Shown here in pieces: positions 57,916 through 64,000 of a stretch of 64,000 bases of DNA. Source of the DNA: Dyadobacter crusticola DSM 16708. Its GTDB lineage: Bacteria > Bacteroidota > Bacteroidia > Cytophagales > Spirosomataceae. The notes beneath the pieces were generated by a model, which searched no databases, was not told the DNA's origin, and was given only the letters and a program-made list of their open reading frames with translations. The position numbers and the translations under genes are program-made. The stretch's first letter is position 1. Every line of letters begins with the position of its first letter. Location: the NCBI RefSeq assembly GCF_000701505.1, contig NZ_JNJB01000006.1, positions 310,001-374,000 of the forward strand, given 5' to 3'.

Positions 57916-59175
57916 TTAACTGGCTTCGGGGCTGGCTTCTGCTACCAAACTTTCCTGCAGGGTAAGTCTTACCCTCGTACTTTGCTGATCTGATTCCATA
58001 TACAGCCCGATATCCAGCAAAGATGCAATCTCCCGTATCAATATTAACCCGATACCTGCGACCTCGATAGTCGCCGCAAATTCGCGCTCTCCATTCGAAT
58101 GCCCGTTTGAATTGAACCATTGCACCAAAAGTTCCGGTACACTGCTGCCACTGTTTTCCAGTTCTATCTGGACGACATTGTTTTCGGCAGATGCATTTAC
58201 CCTTATCTCGCCGTTACGTGTATATTTATTTGCATTATCGATGAGATTATGTAGCACGATCCCGAGCAAATTGGAATTGCTCATCACCGTGATTGCCGGA
58301 TCAATGGCAATGTGAAGTGTGTTATTGTTTGTCCTGATAACGCCTTCAAAAAGCTCAGATTTCTCCGATACCAGCTCGGATAGGTTCACTTTATCGGATA
58401 TCGCGAGTTTCTGCTGGACCGGGATCTTCGTGAACTCCAGCAGGTTTTTCACATACCCGAACATTTTCTCCAAAGACTGGTTCAGTTCTAGGCTGTACTG
58501 TGCCACGGTTTCATAATCCTTGTTTTCCAGCATCCGGCAGATCTCCTCGGAGATGATCACCAGGAAGTTGAAAGGCCCGCGGATATCATGCGTGATGGAC
58601 GCAACAATGCGGGATTGGACGTAAAGCTGATGTTCCAGGTCCTTCTGCGACTTTTCCAGAGAAACAAGCGCCTGCTGGAGTGCCCGTGTGCGTTCCACCA
58701 CAGCTTGTTCAAGCAACCTGTTTTCAATCCTGACACGCTCCATGGCAAGCCGCTCGTTCTCCTTCCGCTGGTGCCGCGCTTCACCGTCTCTTTTCAGGTA
58801 GTAAGCTGCCGGAATGAGGATAATACTCATCAAAATCCCCCGGCTCGACAGCATCAGTATCTTGATTCCCAATGGATTTTGCGCAGTCCGGAACGGGAAG
58901 TCTTTGAAAATGGGATTGAATGTAAAATAAAACAGGTTGGACAGCAAACAGCAGCAAAGCAGTGAGAGGATAAGTCCCTGCCAGCGTGCGTGCCTTTGCT
59001 GGATGTAATGAATGCAGTACCAGCACGTGAGGCTCATAAAAAAAATAACAATCTCAGACCCGATCAGGTTAACCGGATCAGCCCACTGACCTTCCGAAAT
59101 ACGCGCCGGCAATACAAAAAGCGGAATGGAGATTGCAACAATAATACCTGCCTTGTGAAGATGCTTGTTCATCAA
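57916..59175 (-). CDS. membrane sensor histidine kinase
   Basis: A 419-residue kinase with four hydrophobic segments in the first 125 residues, a coiled coil, HisKA with S-I-T-H-D-I-R-G-P and an HATPase domain. The N box (D-N-A-N-K-Y-T) and a G-I-G-L segment are present, but the usual D-x-G-x-G motif is replaced by E-N-S-G-S-S, so ATP-lid binding is unusual. It lies 15 bases after the NarL-type regulator, its likely partner. Confidence 0.88.
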   Translation of the reverse strand: MMNKHLHKAGIIVAISIPLFVLPARISEGQWADPVNLIGSEIVIFFMSLTCWYCIHYIQQRHARWQGLILSLLCCCLLSNLFYFTFNPIFKDFPFRTAQNPLGIKILMLSSRGILMSIILIPAAYYLKRDGEARHQRKENERLAMERVRIENRLLEQAVVERTRALQQALVSLEKSQKDLEHQLYVQSRIVASITHDIRGPFNFLVIISEEICRMLENKDYETVAQYSLELNQSLEKMFGYVKNLLEFTKIPVQQKLAISDKVNLSELVSEKSELFEGVIRTNNNTLHIAIDPAITVMSNSNLLGIVLHNLIDNANKYTRNGEIRVNASAENNVVQIELENSGSSVPELLVQWFNSNGHSNGEREFAATIEVAGIGLILIREIASLLDIGLYMESDQQSTRVRLTLQESLVAEASPEAS

Positions 59176-59190
59176 ATACTTTGGATTACC

Positions 59191-59814
59191 TTACTCAACT
59201 TCTCCTGCATTCACCTTCACAAACAGCTCCATTACGCTGGTAACGTTTGCCTTTTCGAAGATCCGGGCTTTGAAAGTACTTACCGTACTCCCGCTGATAT
59301 TCAGCTCGTGCGCGATTTCTTTTGTCCATTTACCCTCGATAAGCAGGTACATAATTTCGCGTTCGCGGGCAGATAAACGTACGGCCGTTTTCTTTGTCTG
59401 CTGTTCCTGTTCAAGCAGCTTGCTTTGCAGATTGTCGCTGATGTATTTCTGTCCGTGCATCACAGATGAAATTGCCGACATTGTCTCCTCCTTCGAGGCT
59501 GTTTTGGACAGGTAACCGTCCGCGCCGGACTGTAGATAGCGCAGGGCATGCTGCTCCTCGTCTAGTGAAGAGCAGACCAGGATAGCGGCTGCGGGCTGTT
59601 TTTCCCTGAGGAGTGCGGGCATTTGCGTTCCCATTCCACCGGGGATATTAATGTCAAGCAGAATAAGGTCAAATGATTCCCTGCCAGTTTGTTGCATAGC
59701 TTCGTTGAAGCCATCCACTTCATGGATGCTAACTTCCTTGTCGAGCTCTTGTAGCATGAGCCTGAGGCTCATGCGTATCAACACATGATCTTCAACAATC
59801 AGCACTTTATTCAT
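59191..59814 (-). CDS. NarL/FixJ-type response regulator
   Basis: A 207-residue two-domain regulator: an N-terminal receiver with phosphoacceptor D54 (L-L-D-I-N-I-P-G-G) and a C-terminal LuxR-type helix-turn-helix (L-S-A-R-E-R-E-I-M, then E-I-A-H-E-L-N-I-S-G-S-T-V-S-T). I chose ATG 59814, which gives the usual N-terminus M-N-K-V-L-I-V-E-D. It is the first gene of the pair with the membrane histidine kinase. Confidence 0.93.
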   Translation of the reverse strand: MNKVLIVEDHVLIRMSLRLMLQELDKEVSIHEVDGFNEAMQQTGRESFDLILLDINIPGGMGTQMPALLREKQPAAAILVCSSLDEEQHALRYLQSGADGYLSKTASKEETMSAISSVMHGQKYISDNLQSKLLEQEQQTKKTAVRLSAREREIMYLLIEGKWTKEIAHELNISGSTVSTFKARIFEKANVTSVMELFVKVNAGEVE

Positions 59815-59898
59815 GAATAGTCCTGGCAAGTTCTGATTGCCGTTTATGCTCAATTGGAAAAGTCATAACGTAACCAGATTGAAAGTAAGTTTTCTGCA

Positions 59899-59929
59899 CC
59901 AAAGTAGTACTAAAATGCAATTTTGCCAA
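59899..59929 (-). promoter_or_regulatory. candidate promoter of the NarL-type regulator
   Basis: On the minus strand TTG (59929-59927) and TACTTTGG (59906-59899, one mismatch) are 20 bases apart. The leader would be about 78 bases. Confidence 0.35.
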
Positions 59930-60050
59930 CAGCTATTGGAGCCGAAGGCAAAACGAATTAAATTAATTCGCTTTTAAATCATACAACTTACAGGAATATC
60001 ACGCGCAGCGAAATTAAAGTGCTTCAGTAATCTGTTGATAGCGATTTGTT

Positions 60051-60635
60051 TTACTGATGTCTAGCGTGAATGAGCTCGGGATGCAGGTTTGCCATCGCTT
60101 GCCGCAGGTGCCGCCTCGTATGTACGATCATGAACTGCAGAATGTCCCCGACAGGCAAACGCACCCAGCTGGCAATGGAGAGTGGGATGCGCATGTGGTT
60201 TACGTCTGCGGTGCGCGCAATTCGCAGCAGCTGCAGTAAGGTTTCCTGCTGTTCCAGAAACTCGGCAACTACCTGGTGTGCGTCCATTTGCTCGGCAGGC
60301 AGGTGCTTTTTGACGGCTTTCATTTTCTTCGGGCTTTGATCCGGGTCAGTGAGCTTGATCAGGTACCTGCCCAGCCAGGAGCTTTTGTAAGTGGCAGCGG
60401 CATGGTGTGCAGCCGGTTTATTCAACTCGTTTTGCAGACGTGGCAAATAGTACTCTCCGTAGCTGTTGAGGTGCGCCAGGCATTGGGCTATACTCCATCC
60501 GCCTGTGGCCGAGGAGCGGAGCAATGTTTGTTCTTCCAGGTTCTGGAAGTGCTGTAAAGTTTCACTGATAAATAGTTCTGTTTCTTCTTCAAGCGCATTG
60601 AGCCAGGGCGCTTTTTCAATGTTCCGTGCTGACAT
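60051..60635 (-). CDS. DinB-superfamily protein
   Basis: A 194-residue DinB-like four-helix protein. Likely metal histidines are in W-S-I-A-Q-C-L-A-H-L-N and near the end in V-H-T-R-R-H-L-R-Q-A. I prefer ATG 60635, giving a normal start before the first helix; an upstream in-frame ATG exists at 60701, only four bases from the Crp/Fnr stop. It is downstream of that regulator on the same strand and likely in its operon. The biochemical activity is unknown. Confidence 0.8.
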   Translation of the reverse strand: MSARNIEKAPWLNALEEETELFISETLQHFQNLEEQTLLRSSATGGWSIAQCLAHLNSYGEYYLPRLQNELNKPAAHHAAATYKSSWLGRYLIKLTDPDQSPKKMKAVKKHLPAEQMDAHQVVAEFLEQQETLLQLLRIARTADVNHMRIPLSIASWVRLPVGDILQFMIVHTRRHLRQAMANLHPELIHARHQ

Positions 60636-60705
60636 TTTACTGCTGTTTTGTACAATGCAAAGTTGACCAGCCTGCTGTGATCCGATATTGGTATTTGCCA
60701 AGATT

Positions 60706-61275
60706 TCAGGATCTGACGCTGTTGATGAACTTGCTGAAATTGGTCGGATCTACACCAATGTAATTTGCCAGGTACTTATGTGCGACCAGCTGTAAAATGT
60801 GCGGACTGCGGTTCAGCAGCTTTCTGAATTTCTCCTCCGACGAATAGCACTGCAATTCCACCAGCCGCTCCATTACTCCCGACATAGCCTGCGTAATCCC
60901 TAGCCTGATCATGGTATCGATGGCGGGTCTCTGCTCCATTAAAATGTGTAAGTCGCTGTAAGGCGCTCTGAGGAATTCCGAAGGGGTTAATGTTTCAAAA
61001 TAGTAGCGAGAAGGTTTTTGTAAAAACAACGAGTCGACCACGCCGCCAAATGAAGGTGAGTAGGAAAAAACGAGCGTCGATTCGCGCCCTTGTTCATCGA
61101 GATAATACACCCGCTGAACCCCACTGAGCACGAAATACAAAAAGTTCTCATTGTCCCCTGCGGAGGTGAGCAGTACTTTTCGCTTCGCTGAAAAAGGTTG
61201 CCAGATCGCCGAGAATGCTGCCCAGTCGGACTCGCTCAACGGGTGAATGGCGTCAACAACCTGGCGCAGCTGCAT
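60706..61275 (-). CDS. Crp/Fnr-family transcriptional regulator
   Basis: A 189-residue regulator with a cyclic-nucleotide-binding cupin domain (about 20-120; F-L-Y-F-V-L-S-G-V-Q-R-V-Y-Y) and a C-terminal helix-turn-helix ending Y-L-A-N-Y-I-G-V-D-P-T-N-F-S-K. No cysteine cluster of the Fnr type is seen, and the arginine that would bind cAMP is not evident, so the ligand is unknown. Small regulators of this kind often sit beside DinB genes in Bacteroidota, as here. Confidence 0.88.
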   Translation of the reverse strand: MQLRQVVDAIHPLSESDWAAFSAIWQPFSAKRKVLLTSAGDNENFLYFVLSGVQRVYYLDEQGRESTLVFSYSPSFGGVVDSLFLQKPSRYYFETLTPSEFLRAPYSDLHILMEQRPAIDTMIRLGITQAMSGVMERLVELQCYSSEEKFRKLLNRSPHILQLVAHKYLANYIGVDPTNFSKFINSVRS

Positions 61276-61359
61276 ACGAAATCGAAATGAGTTTATCAGT
61301 CAGTAAATATAAGGCATTTGAAAAATCTCCGATTGGCAATCCGTGGAGCGGCGCGTGAT

Positions 61360-61385
61360 CCGCTCATTGATCCAGGAATGAGCGG
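61360..61385. terminator. hairpin after membrane-protein gene
   Basis: A perfect nine-base-pair stem CCGCTCATT/AATGAGCGG with an eight-base loop lies directly after the minus-strand stop codon at 61388. No U run follows, so it may be an mRNA 3' end structure rather than a classic terminator. Confidence 0.5.
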
Positions 61386-61387
61386 CG

Positions 61388-63085
61388 CTACTGCAACGCA
61401 AACCCGCCGTCCTTTGCAACCAGCGATTTGTCTAACGAATAGAATTGCTTTTCACCTCTGTAATCCACATCCAGAATAGCCAGTTCATAAACTCCGGGAG
61501 CGAGATCGTCTTTTCTCAAAAAGGTATTGAAGCCGGGTTTATAGTAATTGCCTGTTGTCAATATCTTTTTGCGGGCCTCGATTTTAGCATTTGCATTCAT
61601 CAAATGTACGGCGCCGGTTTGAAGATCTTTTAAAACAAGAAAACGATCGCTCAGAAGCGTTTTGCGGAAAGGCTCATCGTTGCTTCCAACAAAATAATGC
61701 GTCAGCGGCTCTGGCCCATCGGCCGTCATTCTGGTCACCTTCCAATCTTCCAGGTATATTTTATCGTCCGTTTTTGAAGCTGCACCGCGCGCAAACATAC
61801 TATCCAGTTCCGCCTTTTCGATCACGGGTTGTGGAGGGCGGAAAAAGCCTTTTTCGTAGCCGGGAGTTAAATAAAAATCGGCATTGCGTGTGATCGTTTT
61901 TTCGACTGAAAACATATTGTGATTGGTTTTCCAGTTGTAAACGTCTGCCAGGTAGGTCGTCTTCTTGGCTGCTACAGTTGCAGTAAAAGCATAATGTGCG
62001 TATCCCCAATAGAAAATGCTCAGTATTGTTACTGTAATTAAAACCTGTTTTTTCCTGAAAAACGAAGTATAGTTGAGCAGGAGAATGTAGCATATCACCG
62101 TAGATAATGCAGCGTAAAGTTGAAAACGGCTGGCAATCGTTGAGCCTGCCCAGGACCTGAACAAGGCGATGACCGCGCTGGTGATGAAAATGAATGCAAA
62201 AAGCGACAGCAGCTCAATGGTTCCAGGTTTTACGGAGCTCGGCTTGTTGAAATACACAGCCGCTACTTTCAATGAAAGAGCAACCATAAATCCGACAATG
62301 AAAATACCCCACACAGCAGACCACAGCTCTTTACCCGACCAAAGCGACATACTTGACCCGATAAAACCAAAGAGCGAAGAAAACATGCTGAACAGATCAT
62401 TCGGCAAATGCCCGGCCTGCCCCTTTTCGTAGCCGATCAGGTAAATAGCCAGGCAGGCGATCATAGAAACAGTGGCAAGGATCGCCTTTTTGAAATCCTT
62501 CAAGCATAAAAAATAAAACACAATCGCGGGAAAGGAAAGTACTCCATTACCGTGCGTGAATGTAGCCAGGAAGCAAAAAACCATTGCAAGCCAAAACGTT
62601 ACGTTGGTCCTACGGGAAGCCAGCAGAATAGCTGTTACCGTAAATGCAGTCAAAAACGAATGCTGCATTCCATTAAGCGCCCAGCCGGACACTTCGTGGA
62701 AAAGCGGCGTGAAGAAAAAGAATGGAGCCGGGATGAAATAGTAGAGCGGCAGCTTTGCTTTCCTGAACTGTATATAGAGGAAAGAGAAGATGTAAACGAC
62801 ATTGATAGAGACCAGTATAATATAGAACCGGAAGTTCTGGTGACCTGTGAGTGCGTACTCGATCAGCGCAATAAGCCGGATTGTGGTGGCTTTGTGATCG
62901 TTGAAGGTCAGAAACATTTGTTTGATCACCACATCAAACGCAAACCCGCCCTCGGACGCAGCTTCGATGAATTGAATGATCAGGAAATCGTCCTGGAATG
63001 GGAAATTAACTGAAAAGAAGAGGTTATATAGTAAATAGAAAACAATAACCAGGCCGATAATCAAGCCTGAAACTAAACGCGGCAT
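61388..63085 (-). CDS. polytopic membrane protein, GT-C-like
   Basis: A 565-residue protein with about eleven hydrophobic segments up to about residue 375 and a soluble C-terminal domain of roughly 190 residues. The first external loop has F-P-F-Q-D-D-F, like the acidic pair that marks the first loop of GT-C glycosyltransferases. It may transfer sugars from a lipid carrier, but this is inference from the fold plan. It is transcribed on its own. Confidence 0.65.
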   Translation of the reverse strand: MPRLVSGLIIGLVIVFYLLYNLFFSVNFPFQDDFLIIQFIEAASEGGFAFDVVIKQMFLTFNDHKATTIRLIALIEYALTGHQNFRFYIILVSINVVYIFSFLYIQFRKAKLPLYYFIPAPFFFFTPLFHEVSGWALNGMQHSFLTAFTVTAILLASRRTNVTFWLAMVFCFLATFTHGNGVLSFPAIVFYFLCLKDFKKAILATVSMIACLAIYLIGYEKGQAGHLPNDLFSMFSSLFGFIGSSMSLWSGKELWSAVWGIFIVGFMVALSLKVAAVYFNKPSSVKPGTIELLSLFAFIFITSAVIALFRSWAGSTIASRFQLYAALSTVICYILLLNYTSFFRKKQVLITVTILSIFYWGYAHYAFTATVAAKKTTYLADVYNWKTNHNMFSVEKTITRNADFYLTPGYEKGFFRPPQPVIEKAELDSMFARGAASKTDDKIYLEDWKVTRMTADGPEPLTHYFVGSNDEPFRKTLLSDRFLVLKDLQTGAVHLMNANAKIEARKKILTTGNYYKPGFNTFLRKDDLAPGVYELAILDVDYRGEKQFYSLDKSLVAKDGGFALQ

Positions 63086-63275
63086 ACATAATTGTTAAAG
63101 AGTTCAGCCTTGCAAGTGCAAAATTCGTACCGGGCAGGTTGAGGCTTTCTCTCCCCGCGCCGGCTGGCGAGCCGCCGAAGATAGTAAATGGAATGGTAAT
63201 TGTCAGGGGCGCTTTCTGCAATCAGGATCTCAGACGATCCGAGTTCTTATTTGTTTAACCAAAACATCAACACTT

Positions 63276-63632
63276 ATGAAAAAGCCAATTTCCCCTAAAA
63301 TGCACGGTATCATTGATTATGCGTTCGCAGGCGTACAGCTGCTCGGACCATCTCTCCTGGGGCTGAATAAGGAGGTACGTACTGCCTACAAGATTTTAGG
63401 AGCCGGATTTACAGGAGTTAATGCATTTACTAAAACTCCGGTGGGAATCAGTAAGAAGATTTCAATGAAAAGCCATCAAAAAGCAGACGCATTATTTCTG
63501 GCGACACTGTCGGGTTTGAGTACACTGGGTATCATTAAAAACCACAAAAAATCCCTCGCATTCCACATGGGATTTCTCGGTCTCGCGCTGATGCATTACG
63601 CGCTGACTGACTATGACGGTACGAAAAGATAG
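63276..63632 (+). CDS. small hydrophobic protein of unknown function
   Basis: A 118-residue protein with three to four short hydrophobic segments (for instance A-F-A-G-V-Q-L-L-G-P-S-L-L-G near the N-terminus and M-G-F-L-G-L-A-L-M near the end). Positive charges lie between them. It is probably an inner-membrane protein. I recognise no family. A long hairpin follows. Confidence 0.7.
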   Translation: MKKPISPKMHGIIDYAFAGVQLLGPSLLGLNKEVRTAYKILGAGFTGVNAFTKTPVGISKKISMKSHQKADALFLATLSGLSTLGIIKNHKKSLAFHMGFLGLALMHYALTDYDGTKR

Positions 63633-63646
63633 AAATTAATGATGTA

Positions 63647-63677
63647 AACAGGCGGACCGGAAGTTTGTCCGCCTGTT
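63647..63677. terminator. hairpin between convergent genes
   Basis: A perfect eleven-base-pair stem AACAGGCGGAC/GTCCGCCTGTT with a nine-base loop. The minus-strand side is followed by TTTACATCATT, the plus side has no T run. Confidence 0.65.
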
Positions 63678-63701
63678 CACAGTAAAAGGAAATGCAATGC
63701 A

Positions 63702-64000
63702 CTATTTGGCTTCTTTCACTGCATTCATGATTTCGGCCAAAGTCCCCCGGACATTCATAACCATATTGCTATTGTCGAGCATCTCGCTTTCCGATTCAAC
63801 TTTGCCGGTAAACTTGTAGAGAAAGCCGGTGTCCTTTTTGTCAGTCAGGATCTTCCAGCCGCTTTTCAAGATACTGCCGTCGGTAACTTTGGCATGCATC
63901 GATACGTTTTGTGAACCTTTGGCCGGTATGCTGATCGTTTTTTCCAGAACCCCATTCATTTGCAGCGCATCTTCAATACTGAAAACGAATGCGCCATTGC
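63702..64000 (-). CDS. partial gene, possible LEA14-like protein (C-terminal part)
   Basis: The frame is open from the window edge to the stop at 63702, so only the last 98 or so residues are visible. The sequence is beta-rich (S-I-P-A-K-G-S-Q-N-V-S-M-H-A-K-V) and recalls the LEA type 2/WHy domain of small Bacteroidota lipoproteins, though this is only a resemblance. The true start lies to the right of the window. Confidence 0.55.
   Translation of the reverse strand, partial: NGAFVFSIEDALQMNGVLEKTISIPAKGSQNVSMHAKVTDGSILKSGWKILTDKKDTGFLYKFTGKVESESEMLDNSNMVMNVRGTLAEIMNAVKEAK

Noticed and set aside
59956..59970. A/T palindrome (GAATTAAATTAATTC) upstream of the NarL-type regulator
   Set aside because: Composition alone makes such palindromes common, and it does not overlap the candidate promoter.

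Overview
The window looks like ordinary chromosomal sequence of a Bacteroidota bacterium, most likely Cytophagales close to Dyadobacter or Spirosoma (inference from protein character; no search was run). Supporting signs are the DUF4270, DUF4907-plus-Kelch, UMF1-type MFS and DUF3108 proteins, a type IX secretion sorting domain, SusR-like hybrid sensor architecture, few obvious Shine-Dalgarno sequences, and promoters of the TTG-N19/20-TAnnTTTG type. I found no tRNA, rRNA, CRISPR array, insertion sequence or prophage.

Layout. 0-1.5 kb: an acyl carrier protein and a ketosynthase, probably the edge of a flexirubin/aryl-polyene-type pigment cluster. 1.5-5.1 kb: both methylmalonyl-CoA mutase subunits on the minus strand. 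5.2-11.3 kb: dnaA, an acetyltransferase-like protein, a DUF3108 protein, a membrane aminopeptidase and a polytopic membrane protein. 11.4-19 kb: recA, facing a minus-strand run pheT - coiled-coil protein - zapA - rny - AAA+ ATPase. 19-25 kb: a DUF1684 protein, a lone receiver-domain protein with a PhnP-like hydrolase, a DUF819 membrane protein, and a two-gene Tat-exported molybdenum hydroxylase. 25-28.5 kb: a minus-strand cluster with a vanadium-haloperoxidase/PAP2 lipoprotein, an outer-membrane-type protein and a membrane-anchored unknown. 28.6-37.8 kb: DinB, thioredoxin-domain and T9SS-secreted proteins, an MFS transporter, a GH2 glycosidase and a MESH1-like HD hydrolase. 37.8-42.9 kb: the operon rimP-nusA-infB. 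43-51.3 kb: an EEP-family phosphohydrolase, a glycosyltransferase, the Kelch/DUF4907 pair, a DUF4270 lipoprotein, a DUF2236 (MpaB-like) gene broken by an amber codon, an orphan amylase C-terminal domain and a manganese catalase. 51.6-59.8 kb: a signalling block with a large hybrid sensor, a PAS histidine kinase with its receiver protein, and a histidine kinase/NarL-type regulator pair. 60-64 kb: DinB and Crp/Fnr genes, a membrane protein, a small hydrophobic protein and a partial gene running off the window.

How genes work together. Several housekeeping modules are visible: odd-chain/propionate carbon flow (mutAB), replication initiation (dnaA), recombination (recA), division and RNA decay (zapA, rny), translation and transcription (pheT, rimP, nusA, infB). 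Between them sit envelope and signalling genes typical of environmental Bacteroidota. I saw no convincing new defence or mobile system. The observations most worth checking are the interrupted DUF2236 gene beside an amylase remnant, the hairpins in the leaders of rimP-nusA-infB and pheT, a palindrome at the -33 position of the aminopeptidase promoter, and the haloperoxidase-type gene cluster.
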